Positions 7,329 through 17,230 of a stretch of 64,000 bases of DNA are shown piece after piece. A program made the position numbers and the translations under genes. Within the stretch, counting starts at the first letter, position 1; each line of letters starts with the position of its first letter. This DNA comes from an uncultured Alistipes sp. (GTDB lineage Bacteria > Bacteroidota > Bacteroidia > Bacteroidales > Rikenellaceae): the NCBI GenBank assembly GCA_900539755.1, contig UQDC01000004.1:1-64000 (forward strand), read 5' to 3'. The notes beneath the pieces are model-generated. The model did not search any database and was not told the DNA's origin. It worked only from the letters and a program-made list of their open reading frames with translations.

Positions 7329-10298
7329 TTAATATTCATATTTTTTTAGTAGGTGTCGTTCATTGTCTTTGATAGTAACCAAACGACCTAAAGAGTCATA
7401 TTCATAATAAGTTGTATTTCCATTAACATCTGTTTGTGAGGTTATTCCAATTCCAGGTAGATACGTATAAGTTGTCATTTGTGCATCCTGAGGACAGATG
7501 CGTATTTCATCAATGTATTTTCCAGATGCACCTATTGTTATAGCTCCTGAAGCGATAGTTTCTATTTTATCCCATATTGTACCAGTCGTACTTTCCCAAT
7601 AAGTGATTCGATGAGTTCCGCTAAGTTGTAAAGTATACGGGCCATAGTACGCCTTTTGACCTGTTTTAGCAGTGCTTATAGTCCGAATGTTTGGGCCATC
7701 AGTATCTTCAAAACTTGTATGATAAATTTCACCGGAAAGAAGTGTTGTTTGGTCCGTTTGTTCTGCTATAGCATTTTGTACTACTGCAATTGGTAACGAT
7801 TGATTATATCCATAAATATATGATGTGGACGTTCCATAATTATCTCGGCTGTTAATCATGTTGTTTTTACTATCATAATTTGCATAGATAGTTTTAATCT
7901 CATATCGAGGATCACATGTCAAATCATTGGAATAATCAATATCTTGGTATGATGCTTTATCTATAGGTTGAGATAATTGTAATATGCGTATATCTGCTGG
8001 GAGTATGGCTGAATCTGCAGAGTTGTGTATGAGAAGTTTATATGTGCGAATTTCGCCTTGCACGAGCGAATCTCCTTTATAATGTAAGATTTCGATTGGT
8101 GATTCATATATGTGTCTATTGGGCATAGCCAACAGTGCTCGTGCAGATTCTGAAGTCCCGTTGATGGATGATAGATCTTGTGGATATAGATATTTTACAG
8201 TATATTTAATTGCGTCCGGCCCTTCTTCAATTTTTTTTCGTAATACTAAAGTTGCTGAATCATATTCATATTGTGTCAATGAATATAGGTTATAGGCAGT
8301 TTTTTCTGTAATAATACTATCTAATAGTACAGGTTGAGAAATTAATTCATATGTGGAAACTTCCTTGTCTGAATTGCCATCAAAAATATTATACTCCGAA
8401 GAGTCAATAGCAAACCCTTTTACGGAATCACGAATCGCCGAATCCTGTTTGTAATGAAATAGTTGTCGTGATAACAGTGTGCCATCAGCAGCAAAAGCTT
8501 CTTGTTTTAACAATAAACCTCTTTGATATGCACTAGAAGTTCGAAAAGAGTTTATGCCATCATTATTGTTACTTCCTGTATTTACTAAGCCTGTGTCTCC
8601 TGGAGTCCCTTTTGTTGCAGGAGTATCATTATGATCGGTAAAAGAAGTATAATGATAAATTGAATATGAACCATTAGGTTGGATTTCTTTTACTCGTTGA
8701 TAACCTACTGCAGCTCCATTTAAGTCGCAAATGTTAGTCATGCTGCGGCAAGTAAGACGGAATAAAAATGGAAGATTCCGCAACGGATTATTTGTATCTA
8801 TAGAAGTATATACCATGGTATTGCTATATGTAGTTCCACTTGACAATCCAGCCTCGTTTGTATATTCATATCGTGTAATTAAAGGAGAGGATGATGCATT
8901 TTCATAAAGTTTAATTTGTTTTACACGTACCCCTCCCCATATTTGATTGTATTGATTTGTAATTGTTCCAGATAGTCGATCATTAGGTTCATATTTGAAT
9001 TCTTGTTTACCTCCATTTTTATAATGAATAGTTGTTAATATATTGGCTGATGTATATGGCCAGAATGGAGAGCGATCGGCTCCATCAAATTTTTTAAGTT
9101 TAGCAGTATAACTGGGAAAAATATGGCCATGATGACTGTTGGGGCCATTATAATATCCCCAATGGTCAAAATCCATAGAGCTACGTTCGGGTAGGTTCTG
9201 ATCTGTATTGTACGAAAACCAACACACCAGTTCACGATCATTTGTTTGGGTATTCCCTTCTTCTACTTTGCATAGTTGCAAAGCTCGATTTAAGAATTGA
9301 CCATAAGATAGATATACAGATTTTATATACCCGTAATCATTGTTATAAATTTTGATCTCATTTAATTTACGGCCAAAATTACCTTCAGGGCGTTGCTCAT
9401 CTGATACGAATTCTACTTTCCCAGTGTTCCAGTTTATTGATTTTAAGTATATTGGATTCTCAATGGTAGATTGAATATTTTTATTAATTTCTTGTTCAAC
9501 TGAGGTCTGAACTTCTCCTTTAGCATCTAAATAGGCACGCATAATGCGATGATAGTCGTATTCAGAATAGTATGAATACGGAGTCCCACTTTCATAAGTG
9601 AAAGTCACTTCTTCTCCTTGTTGACTTCTCATTTTGGTTAAATACCATGTTTGTGTCGCGCCTTGTGTTTGGTCAATTTGTTCATACGCTTCATATATGT
9701 ATTGATTACCGCTACCATCTGTAATTTTGTAATATTGAGAAGATAGAGGAGCGTCTTGTGTAAGTTGAATATCAATGTTTTGGTATGGAATGGTAAAGAT
9801 TTTATTTTGACTGTTAGTGGTAAATTGCCCTGAATTTCCAGGATATTCGAAAAAGCAATTGTCAGGTTCACAATCATAAGAAGAGATACGATTAAACTCA
9901 TTCAGGGCCCATGATGCATTGTTGACCACAGTTCCCCAATTGGCATATCCGAATTCAGCATCATCTCGGCTATTCCCACGAATAATATGTACAACACTAC
10001 CACCAGCGGTAAGGCGCCATCCTAATCCTACCCATGTCGCACAATCTTGTACTTTGATTCCTGTGGTGTGATATTGTAGTTGAATGGGAATTTCAAAGTC
10101 TCGTGTTTTAATTGTGTATAATGGAATATTAACATCAACAGTGCCGGTATAATGTCCTACCGGTATGTTGATACTTCGTATCATAGCTGCGGCCTCCGGC
10201 GAAGGAGGGGTAATCGTCTGTTGTCCGTAACCTGGTACGGCCGCTCCTATTGTACAACAAAGGAACAGACTTACTAATTTAAAAGTAAATGAGTTCAT
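7329..10298 (-). CDS. Secreted YD-repeat protein, partner of the RHS gene
   Basis: I start at the ATG at 10298 because it yields a clean signal peptide (MNSFTFKLVSLFLCC...GYGQQ); the frame is open for 24 more codons upstream. The protein is 989 residues. The N-terminal segment (AAAMIRSINIPVGHYTGTVDV, then GIKVQDCATWVGLGWRL) is the hallmark of large Bacteroidetes YD-family cell-surface proteins. Scattered Y-T-Y/YEY repeats follow, and it closes with DVNGNTTYYEYDSLGRLV, a typical YD unit. It lies 18 bases ahead of the RHS gene, so the two probably form one transcript and perhaps one split shell: first half here, core and tip in the next gene. It has no tip domain of its own and no type IX secretion C-terminal domain that I can see. 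Confidence 0.8.
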   Translation of the reverse strand: MNSFTFKLVSLFLCCTIGAAVPGYGQQTITPPSPEAAAMIRSINIPVGHYTGTVDVNIPLYTIKTRDFEIPIQLQYHTTGIKVQDCATWVGLGWRLTAGGSVVHIIRGNSRDDAEFGYANWGTVVNNASWALNEFNRISSYDCEPDNCFFEYPGNSGQFTTNSQNKIFTIPYQNIDIQLTQDAPLSSQYYKITDGSGNQYIYEAYEQIDQTQGATQTWYLTKMRSQQGEEVTFTYESGTPYSYYSEYDYHRIMRAYLDAKGEVQTSVEQEINKNIQSTIENPIYLKSINWNTGKVEFVSDEQRPEGNFGRKLNEIKIYNNDYGYIKSVYLSYGQFLNRALQLCKVEEGNTQTNDRELVCWFSYNTDQNLPERSSMDFDHWGYYNGPNSHHGHIFPSYTAKLKKFDGADRSPFWPYTSANILTTIHYKNGGKQEFKYEPNDRLSGTITNQYNQIWGGVRVKQIKLYENASSSPLITRYEYTNEAGLSSGTTYSNTMVYTSIDTNNPLRNLPFLFRLTCRSMTNICDLNGAAVGYQRVKEIQPNGSYSIYHYTSFTDHNDTPATKGTPGDTGLVNTGSNNNDGINSFRTSSAYQRGLLLKQEAFAADGTLLSRQLFHYKQDSAIRDSVKGFAIDSSEYNIFDGNSDKEVSTYELISQPVLLDSIITEKTAYNLYSLTQYEYDSATLVLRKKIEEGPDAIKYTVKYLYPQDLSSINGTSESARALLAMPNRHIYESPIEILHYKGDSLVQGEIRTYKLLIHNSADSAILPADIRILQLSQPIDKASYQDIDYSNDLTCDPRYEIKTIYANYDSKNNMINSRDNYGTSTSYIYGYNQSLPIAVVQNAIAEQTDQTTLLSGEIYHTSFEDTDGPNIRTISTAKTGQKAYYGPYTLQLSGTHRITYWESTTGTIWDKIETIASGAITIGASGKYIDEIRICPQDAQMTTYTYLPGIGITSQTDVNGNTTYYEYDSLGRLVTIKDNERHLLKKYEY

Positions 10299-10873
10299 AA
10301 GCGGTTGTATTAGTTGGTTAGAAAATATGGATTGTAGTAAACTGCGAAGACAAGAGACATGTAAATACAAATAGACAATGCTATGTATTCTCTGTTAGTA
10401 AAGATCTTAACATCGAATTGAAAAAATAGATAAGTGTATAATAACTCCCTCTTTTTTGTGAGTAAGAGGGTTTAAATCAATAGCTTTTTGAATTATTGTT
10501 AATTGCTTTAAGAAGAATAATGAAGCTGGTATTAGGGTAAATTCGTGAATTCATTATTTTTTTTTACTGAGATTAGTTGTGAGCTTGTTAATGAGACATA
10601 GATTATAGGTGTTATTCTATTAGATCTGTGTAATTGTATAAAAAATGATATGAGTTTATGATAGATATGGATGATTGATTTGTTTTTTTGAATGTCTATT
10701 CGCCAATGAACATGTGCGTTCTTTGTTATTGTGTTGAATATTATATTGATAGTTGTTTGTTGTTAGGGAAAATAGTAGAGTGAATAGTAACTTATCATAA
10801 TATGTCCATTACACTTGCGATCTTCGTATGGAAACAAAAAATAAACAAGTTTTATTGAATCAATTGTTTGATT
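10299..10873. other. AT-rich divergent intergenic region
   Basis: About 575 bases separate the leftward RHS operon from the rightward secretion cluster, so both operons should be promoted from here. I found no perfect TAnnTTTG -7 box. Near matches are TACACTTG at 10810-10817 (plus strand) and TCTATTTG, the reverse complement of 10353-10360 approximately (minus strand). No convincing coding frame is present. Confidence 0.4.
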
Positions 10874-11284
10874 ATGAAGCGAGTGTGTGTTTGTCGAGTG
10901 CCGGCTTTTTCTTTGCCGGAATTACTTGTTGTATTGGTGATTATTGGCATATTGGTGTTGGTAGCTTTGCCTAATCTGATGCCCTTGATTTCACGGGCTA
11001 AAAGTACCGAAGCTCAGCAACAGCTTGTTTTTTTACACACGTTGGAAAAAAACAATTTTTATACATACTCAAAATATTCTCCTTCTCTTGAAGAATTAGG
11101 TTTTGAGCAGCAACCTTTGGTTACGGACGGAGGACATGCGAATTATCGAATCGAAATTGTTGAAGCTTCTGAACACGGATTTAAAGCAACAGCTACTGCT
11201 GTGGTAGACTTTGATGGTGATGGAGAATACAATGTCTGGGAAATAGACCAGGATAAAAATCTACGGGAGACAGTCAAGGACTAA
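10874..11284 (+). CDS. Major pseudopilin (GspG-like)
   Basis: 136 residues from the ATG at 10874 (a TTG two codons earlier is less likely). A short basic leader ends RVPA, followed by FSLPELLVVLVIIGILVLVALPNL, the type IV pilin helix with Glu at +5. The processing residue is Ala where most families have Gly. The C-terminal part ends in DFDGDGEYNVWEID, an acidic loop like the calcium-binding tail of major pseudopilins. It is the first gene of the secretion cluster, which fits the most abundant subunit. GspG is the best match; a type IV pilin is the alternative, but no retraction ATPase accompanies it. Confidence 0.85.
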   Translation: MKRVCVCRVPAFSLPELLVVLVIIGILVLVALPNLMPLISRAKSTEAQQQLVFLHTLEKNNFYTYSKYSPSLEELGFEQQPLVTDGGHANYRIEIVEASEHGFKATATAVVDFDGDGEYNVWEIDQDKNLRETVKD

Positions 11285-11416
11285 AGTCCAAATTGTAATT
11301 GATAGAAGTATGTATAGCAGAATCGAGTAAATTACTTTACAAAGTAAAATCAATGTAAGGTATTGTATTTTATTGTGTTATTGTGAGTGTTGAAGGAAAA
11401 TTTATTGTAAGAATTA

Positions 11417-11920
11417 ATGTTTGATGACGAAATAATGATTGGACAACAGCTCATTGAACTATTCCTTTTGATTCCAACTTCTGTATTGATTTTTTCCGAT
11501 TTACGATATCGGAGCGTATCCCTGTTTTGGTTGGGATTGTTTGGTTTATCGGGTTTGTTTTCTGCCATATTGTCATTCCCATTAAATGGAATTATATACA
11601 ATAGTTTGTTGAATATAATTCTATTGTGTTGGATGATTGGTGGCGTGTGGCTCTATTTGAAACTACGTTACCGAGGTCAGCGAAACGATTTTAATCAGCA
11701 TTGTGGGTCTGGTGATTTAATATTTATGCTATTGCTAACTCCGCAGGTTACGTTATCCGAATATTTCATATTACTGTTTGGCGGTTGTTTGCTGGGCCTA
11801 GCATATTGGTGTATAATGAGGATCACAGCCCGACGAGTAGTGACAATTCCTTTGGTTTCAGCTATTGGTTCAATTTTTACGATTCAATTATTTTATCGTT
11901 TTTATACCAATTTCTCATGA
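11417..11920 (+). CDS. Minimal prepilin peptidase (A24 aspartic protease, no methylase domain)
   Basis: 167 residues, five or six hydrophobic segments. The two catalytic aspartates of A24 peptidases are visible: Asp28 in FSDLRYRSV and Asp100 in the GSGD signature (residues 97-100). The N-terminal zinc/methyltransferase domain of PilD/GspO is missing, so the enzyme should cleave leaders without N-methylating, like short FppA/TadV-type enzymes. Its stop overlaps the start of the ATPase gene (ATGA at 11917-11920). It presumably processes the four pilin-like proteins in this cluster, whose -1 residues are Ala. Confidence 0.8.
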   Translation: MFDDEIMIGQQLIELFLLIPTSVLIFSDLRYRSVSLFWLGLFGLSGLFSAILSFPLNGIIYNSLLNIILLCWMIGGVWLYLKLRYRGQRNDFNQHCGSGDLIFMLLLTPQVTLSEYFILLFGGCLLGLAYWCIMRITARRVVTIPLVSAIGSIFTIQLFYRFYTNFS

Positions 11921-13359
11921 CTATTCCGGAACGTATACCGACTGAGATTATACAACTTTTCACTTCACATGAAGCGTGGAGTTATCGTCTTGTTCCGTAT
12001 GCTCGCAAAGGGGATGGGTGTGTAAGTTGTGTAGGTGAAAAATCAAGAAATTATACAAATGTTATACAAGAAATTGAAGTACTATCAGGCTTTAAGATTG
12101 CAATTGAGCCGATCGAATCTAATGAATTATCACGTTTATTAAACAGCTACTATCGTCGTGATGATAAACAGACTGCCGCTCCTCATTTGACAGATCGGAC
12201 ACGAATCGGAAGTGGCCAAGGCTTTCTTATGGATTTGATAGGACAAGCCTTTGATGAGTATGCGAGTGATATTCATTTTGAATCATACGAAGATCGTTGT
12301 CGGGTTAGGTTACGAATAGATGGAAAACTCATCGAAAAATATGTACTTGATCGTGGTAATTATGTCTCGCTGGTGAATCAGATTAAAATTATGTCGGGTC
12401 TCGATATTTCAGAACGTCGTTTACCTCAGGATGGGCGTATTTTATATCACAGAGCAGACCGGACGTTTGATTTACGAGTTTCGTCTTTACCGACTATTTA
12501 TGGGGAAAAAGTTGTATTGCGCTTATTAACCCGTCATGCAGAACTGCTGGAATTAACAAATTTGGGGTTTACGGCACGGCAACTGTCCGATTATACGGCG
12601 GCTATTTCACGTCCTCACGGTATGGTGTTAATTACGGGGCCGACAGGGTCGGGGAAAAGTACAACGCTCTATGCAACGCTTCGTCAGTTAAATCGTGAGT
12701 CGAGTAATATATTAACGATTGAGGATCCAGTTGAATATACATTGGAGGGAGTCAATCAAGTTCAACTTAAAGAGGAGATCGGTTTAACCTTTGGTGCTGC
12801 TTTGCGTACGTTTCTTCGGCAAGATCCAGATATTATTATGCTTGGTGAGATTCGAGACGCCGATACCGCTGCCATGGCAATTCGCAGTTCGCTTACCGGC
12901 CATTTGGTTTTTTCAACTATTCATACGAATAGTGCGTGGGGAAGTGTCTCGCGTCTTAATGATATGGGCGTTCATCCATATTTGCTTTCAGGTACGTTGA
13001 TCCTTTGTGTGGCACAAAGACTGGTGCGTTTGTTGTGTCCGGATTGTAAGCAACCTGCAGAATTAACGGAAGCAGAGTGTAATCAGATTTATGGAAAGTC
13101 AAAGGCGATAGCTCATACCGTATATTTCCGTTCTGTTGGATGTGAACGATGTTATTTTACGGGTTACAAAGGACGTAAGGCTATTTATGAAGTCATTCCC
13201 ATAGATGAAGAGCTTGCAGATGCCGTTCGGGAAAATCGTCCAGATGTGAGTGTGCAATTAAAAGAGCGAGGAGTTACTACGTTGCGAGATGCTGCTCTTG
13301 AATTGTTCCATGCAGGGCAAACCTCTTTAGAGGAACTGTTACCGTTACTTCGAGAATAA
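11917..13359 (+). CDS. gspE: Type II secretion/type IV pilus assembly ATPase
   Basis: I use the ATG at 11917, which overlaps the preceding stop; the open frame extends 44 codons further upstream, but only as read-through of the peptidase gene. 480 residues. Walker A GPTGSGKST lies at about 241-249, the Asp box and Walker B (IIMLGEIRD) follow, and then the His box (HLVFSTIHTN). Two CxxC pairs near the C-terminus (CPDC and CERC) form the tetracysteine zinc site of GspE/PilB. The N-terminal domain is short, about 100 residues less than classical PilB. It powers pseudopilus assembly at the inner membrane. Confidence 0.9.
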   Translation: MTIPERIPTEIIQLFTSHEAWSYRLVPYARKGDGCVSCVGEKSRNYTNVIQEIEVLSGFKIAIEPIESNELSRLLNSYYRRDDKQTAAPHLTDRTRIGSGQGFLMDLIGQAFDEYASDIHFESYEDRCRVRLRIDGKLIEKYVLDRGNYVSLVNQIKIMSGLDISERRLPQDGRILYHRADRTFDLRVSSLPTIYGEKVVLRLLTRHAELLELTNLGFTARQLSDYTAAISRPHGMVLITGPTGSGKSTTLYATLRQLNRESSNILTIEDPVEYTLEGVNQVQLKEEIGLTFGAALRTFLRQDPDIIMLGEIRDADTAAMAIRSSLTGHLVFSTIHTNSAWGSVSRLNDMGVHPYLLSGTLILCVAQRLVRLLCPDCKQPAELTEAECNQIYGKSKAIAHTVYFRSVGCERCYFTGYKGRKAIYEVIPIDEELADAVRENRPDVSVQLKERGVTTLRDAALELFHAGQTSLEELLPLLRE

Positions 13360-13378
13360 TTTAATAGCCATGCTGCTT

Positions 13379-15271
13379 ATGAAAAAAATATACCTTTTAA
13401 TATGTGTCGGGCTATTATGTTGCATTTGCGGAGATCTTCATGCTCAAAGCAGTGAAACGGAGCGTATCGCTCAGGTGCGAGCGCGTTTGGATACTTTAAT
13501 CTTGCGAGATACTACTTATTTGAGTGAAGTGGATCTATCTGTAGGTCAAGTGTCGCTTTCAGAATTATTACGTTCTGTTGCTCAAGTTGGAGGTGTCAAT
13601 CTTAGCGTACAGGATGGTGCAAACCTTTTGGTGAGTTGCAATTTTTCTCGCGCAAGAATAGCAGATTTAATATTGTTTTTATGTGAACAATATGGATTGG
13701 ATATTCGTGTTGTGGGTAATATCGTTTCCATATTTCCTTATCAAGCGCCCATTGCTCCTCCACCAGTGCCTTTGATTGTATATAATCGTGCAGATTCAAC
13801 TCTCAGTTATGATTTGATAGCTGTCCCATTACGAGAGGTGGCTCGACGATTAACGGACAGCTCAGGTGTAAATTTGATCGTTCCTCAAACTCTGTATGAT
13901 CGGCCAATTTCAGGTTATGTTTCGTCGATGCCTTTTTCTGAGGCTTTGAGTGTGTTGGCGGAAATAAACAAATTGGAGGTGGCACCGGTAAAAGGTAATG
14001 GTGCTTGGATGTTTGCAGAGCCAATTCCTGTGGGAGGTGGGCAACCATCAACGGTTCAAAATTATGTGAGACGTCGTCAATTTGCACCTGCTCAGCTTGC
14101 AATAGATAGTGTGGGCCGAATTACGGCCATGATTGATCGAGGTAATATCTATGATATTATTTTGGATGTTTGTGAACAGTTGAAGCTGGATTATTTTTTT
14201 ATTACTCCTGTTAATGCTCAAACCTGTATTTATCTGAAGAATACAGATGTTAAAACCCTTTTCGATCTTCTGTTGACAGGAACAGCCTATACGTATTATG
14301 AAGAGGGGGGAGTATATATGTTTGGAGAAGCCAAGCGAGAGGGGATTTTTTCAACGCGCATTATACCAATGCGTTATCGTACTGTGGATAAGCTTATTGA
14401 CGTGATCCCTGAGAATCTGAAAAAAGGGGTTCAGATTGCAGCATTTGGTGATTTAAACAGCATGATTGCGAGCGGTGATCAGCGACATGTGGCTCGTGTT
14501 GAACAGTTTTTGCATGAAATTGATAAGACGGTACCTCTGATCACAATCGAAGTGATGATTGTCGATGCTTCAAAAGATGTCATATTGGAAGCAGGGTTAG
14601 GTCTTGGTGTAGGTACTTCACCAACTCAAACGAGTGGTACACTATCTCCGGGTATTGATATGACATTAGGTTCAGGAGCTGTTAATAATTTAGTGGACAA
14701 AGTAAATGGTTTGGGGATTATTCGACTTGGCAAAGTAACTCCGAATTTTTATGCCTCTTTGAAAGCTATGGAAGAGAATGGAACGATTGAATTACGTTCT
14801 ACTCCAAAATTGTCGACATTGAATGGACACGAAGCTGTACTTAGCAGTGGTGAAATGCAGTATTATAAGGAGACAAATAATACTTATATGGGTACCCAAA
14901 ATCCGGTACAGTCTACTTCATATGTTTGGAAAAGTGTCGAGGCGAATATGACCCTTTCGATCACTCCTTACGTCAGTGAAGACGGACATATTACCATGAC
15001 GATTGATTTGTCACAAAGCGAATTTACGGATCGCACGGAAAAAGAGGCTCCTCCTGGTACCACCACACGTAGTTTTCGTTCTATGGTTCGGGTTCGTAAT
15101 GAGGAGATGGTTCTTTTAGGGGGTATTGATCGCCAATCGCATGAAAAGAGTTCACAAGGATTGCCTTTTATTGCTCGTATTCCTGTTTTGAAGTGGATTT
15201 TCGGTATGCACAAAAATAACAAACAAGAGCGCAGACTTAATGTCTTTATTAAGCCGACAGTAATTGAATAA
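13379..15271 (+). CDS. gspD: Secretin, outer-membrane channel with three STN-like repeats
   Basis: 630 residues from MKKIYLL (an ATG three codons earlier at 13370 is possible); signal peptide ends GDLHAQ. Three STN/N-type modules are recognisable (about 45-120, 140-210 and 235-315), each of the form 'VsLsEaL..l....nlnl.v'. An N3-like segment with the VAR.EQFLHEIDK motif follows. The secretin barrel has EVMIVDAS near its start, STPKLSTLNG, ITPYVSEDG and the end LLGGI...LPFIARIPVLKWIFG. The triple STN arrangement differs from the N0-N1-N2-N3 series of model GspD. It should form the outer-membrane exit pore. Confidence 0.88.
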   Translation: MKKIYLLICVGLLCCICGDLHAQSSETERIAQVRARLDTLILRDTTYLSEVDLSVGQVSLSELLRSVAQVGGVNLSVQDGANLLVSCNFSRARIADLILFLCEQYGLDIRVVGNIVSIFPYQAPIAPPPVPLIVYNRADSTLSYDLIAVPLREVARRLTDSSGVNLIVPQTLYDRPISGYVSSMPFSEALSVLAEINKLEVAPVKGNGAWMFAEPIPVGGGQPSTVQNYVRRRQFAPAQLAIDSVGRITAMIDRGNIYDIILDVCEQLKLDYFFITPVNAQTCIYLKNTDVKTLFDLLLTGTAYTYYEEGGVYMFGEAKREGIFSTRIIPMRYRTVDKLIDVIPENLKKGVQIAAFGDLNSMIASGDQRHVARVEQFLHEIDKTVPLITIEVMIVDASKDVILEAGLGLGVGTSPTQTSGTLSPGIDMTLGSGAVNNLVDKVNGLGIIRLGKVTPNFYASLKAMEENGTIELRSTPKLSTLNGHEAVLSSGEMQYYKETNNTYMGTQNPVQSTSYVWKSVEANMTLSITPYVSEDGHITMTIDLSQSEFTDRTEKEAPPGTTTRSFRSMVRVRNEEMVLLGGIDRQSHEKSSQGLPFIARIPVLKWIFGMHKNNKQERRLNVFIKPTVIE

Positions 15272-15282
15272 AGGGTCGAGAA

Positions 15283-16290
15283 ATGGGTTTGTTGAAACAG
15301 GTGCTTGGTAATTTGGTTGTGTTGTGTGTTCGTTTTGAAAGCACGGCTCAGTTCTCTGTGTTGCTGTATGTGTTAAAAGTGAATCGGAAAGGATGTCATA
15401 TTCTTCGGCAGATTGTGCAGCCTGATACCAAAGTTTATAAGGCAGAATGTGCCGGCCATTTGGTTCTGATTGCGGTTTCAGGACATGGAATTATTACAAA
15501 GTCGACTACGGAGACATCGATAGTGGAAAAAGTAACATCCAATCCGGATCAATTTGCTTGGAGTGTATCGTCAGATGAGAAAAAAAACGAAACAATATCT
15601 TTTGTTCGTCGAGAACAACTCGTTAGTTTGTATAAATATCTATCAGATAATCATATAGTATGGGGGCGTATTCAATTTGCTCCATCAGTCGAAAACGATG
15701 CATCAATAGTTTGTAATGTTACAAAGACGTTTTATCAGCAGGAGTTAAAATGGCGGGTGTTATTACAACCTACTGTTCAAAGTAGTTTGGTTGTAAAGGT
15801 GTTATGCCGTCGTTTGCGTTTGCCGGTACTTATTGGTCTATTGTTGTTACTTGTGGGTAATACGTTTATTTATGATTCTTTGAAAGAGCGTCGTGCGAAT
15901 CAACGCAGTGTACTATCGGCCCAAGAAAAGAAACAAGGAGAGACACAACATCGATCACAACAACGTATAGCCGTGATCAATGAATTTTCACATCGATTAT
16001 CTGTACGTCAGGCTTTATTGATTGATCGTGCTGTTTCTCATCTTCCATTGTCGATTACGTTGACGGAATTAGCAGTACAGCCCTTGTTGAAAAGCTTAGA
16101 GGAAGGCAAAAGTCCAATATGTGCCGCTGAACAACTTGTAATTAAAGGTAAAACGGATGATGCAGGATCTGTTTCCACTTTAATACAAGGACTGAAATCT
16201 GAACCATTATTACATGCGGCACAACTCAATAAGTTGTCACAGAATCGCGATAATGCATTAATTGAATTTGAGATTACAGTGACATTATGA
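15283..16290 (+). CDS. Inner-membrane assembly-platform protein, PilN/GspL-like
   Basis: 335 residues. A ~185-residue cytoplasmic part shows no actin-like motifs that I recognise. One membrane helix follows (around 186-203, LPVLIGLLLLLVGNTFIY), then a coiled-coil-prone basic stretch. The C-terminal periplasmic domain has the PilN pattern: ITLTELAVQP, LVIKGKTDDAGSVSTLIQGLK and FEITVTL. It lies 12 bases after the secretin gene and its stop overlaps the next ATG. It probably links the ATPase to the PilO/GspM-like protein. The N-terminal half could be a diverged PilM/GspL cytoplasmic domain, which only structure prediction could show. Confidence 0.7.
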   Translation: MGLLKQVLGNLVVLCVRFESTAQFSVLLYVLKVNRKGCHILRQIVQPDTKVYKAECAGHLVLIAVSGHGIITKSTTETSIVEKVTSNPDQFAWSVSSDEKKNETISFVRREQLVSLYKYLSDNHIVWGRIQFAPSVENDASIVCNVTKTFYQQELKWRVLLQPTVQSSLVVKVLCRRLRLPVLIGLLLLLVGNTFIYDSLKERRANQRSVLSAQEKKQGETQHRSQQRIAVINEFSHRLSVRQALLIDRAVSHLPLSITLTELAVQPLLKSLEEGKSPICAAEQLVIKGKTDDAGSVSTLIQGLKSEPLLHAAQLNKLSQNRDNALIEFEITVTL

Positions 16291-16790
16291 ACAGGTTGGG
16301 TAGATATGAGGGATGGGCACGCTTGATATTATTATTGGTGGTCGTTCCATGTGTGGCTTATTGCTTTGCCTTTGCTCGAACACGAACCTTGTGGAAAGAG
16401 GTGCGTCAAGCTGAGCAAGAGATTGCACAGGCTATGCGAGGAGCTGATTTATCTTCCGTTCCATCTGTTGGACTTGATTCGGTAGAGTTGATTGCTAATG
16501 GAGGGGTACTTGAAAAGATGAAGCTGTGGACTCATGATGAAGAAATTAAAATTGTTCGATATACTCCGTATATAACGCAAGAGGGGGAGGATTTTATCTT
16601 GAGAACGGCTGAAGTCATATTGTCGGGTACGTTTATACCCTTATTGCGTGCACTGAATGATATGGAGCAGCATTTAGGTCGATGTCGTTTCCTCTCGTCT
16701 GAGTTTCGAATAGTTCGGCGGGGAAAACAAACCTCATTGCAATTGATTATTATTATTCAACAGTTGACCGATAAATCATTGTCATTATGA
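16287..16790 (+). CDS. Inner-membrane platform protein, PilO/GspM-like
   Basis: 167 residues: a short cytoplasmic N-terminus, one membrane helix (about 11-30), a helical linker and a ferredoxin-like periplasmic domain ending in repeated hydrophobic strands (SLQLIIIIQQL). The motif GTFIPLLRALNDMEQ matches the strand-helix element of PilO/GspM proteins. Starts and stops overlap on both sides (ATGA at 16287 and 16787), so it is translated with its neighbours. Likely partner of the preceding PilN-like protein. Confidence 0.7.
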   Translation: MNRLGRYEGWARLILLLVVVPCVAYCFAFARTRTLWKEVRQAEQEIAQAMRGADLSSVPSVGLDSVELIANGGVLEKMKLWTHDEEIKIVRYTPYITQEGEDFILRTAEVILSGTFIPLLRALNDMEQHLGRCRFLSSEFRIVRRGKQTSLQLIIIIQQLTDKSLSL

Positions 16791-17230
16791 AAGTACAACA
16801 CATTTTATCGATAATAGGGTGTCTGTGCGTGCTGTTATTGGGGTGTGACGAAATTTTTGAACAAGATATTGAAAATACCTCGATTACAGTGGTGGCACCA
16901 AAGCATGGAACACATGTTGCAGCAGGTGAAGTGATGTTTTTATGGCGTCCTATTGAAGGCGCACGAACGTATCGTTTGACGATTGTCTCTCCAGATTTTT
17001 TGAATGCATCGTCCGTTTGGGCAGATACGTTGTTAACGGTTGATTCTCTCCATAGTGCGGACAGATTTGCATTGATACTGGATGAAGGAGTCTATCAATG
17101 GAGCCTTTCGGCTGCCAATGGAGTGTATCAGAGTAAAGAGAGTGTTTTTACTCTGATAGTTGATCCCAGGCAGACGTCAGAGCCAGAATTAGATGATATA
17201 GAAGATTTAGGAGAATCTACAGAGCAGTAG
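16787..17230 (+). CDS. Cluster lipoprotein with fibronectin-like domain
   Basis: 147 residues, lipoprotein signal ending LLLGC, then one domain with the FN3/Ig-like pattern: APKHGTHVAAGEVMFLWRPIEGARTYRLTI near the start and YQWSLSAANG near the end. An acidic tail (DDIEDLGE) follows. It sits between the PilO-like and PilP-like genes and overlaps both, in the place where a pilotin or PilP-type lipoprotein could occur. I know no named family for it. It may help the secretin to the outer membrane or hold substrate; both are inference. Confidence 0.65.
   Translation: MKVQHILSIIGCLCVLLLGCDEIFEQDIENTSITVVAPKHGTHVAAGEVMFLWRPIEGARTYRLTIVSPDFLNASSVWADTLLTVDSLHSADRFALILDEGVYQWSLSAANGVYQSKESVFTLIVDPRQTSEPELDDIEDLGESTEQ

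Noticed and set aside
11785..11916. Upstream extension of the gspE frame
   Set aside because: It runs antiphase through the peptidase gene; the ATGA overlap at 11917 is the natural start.
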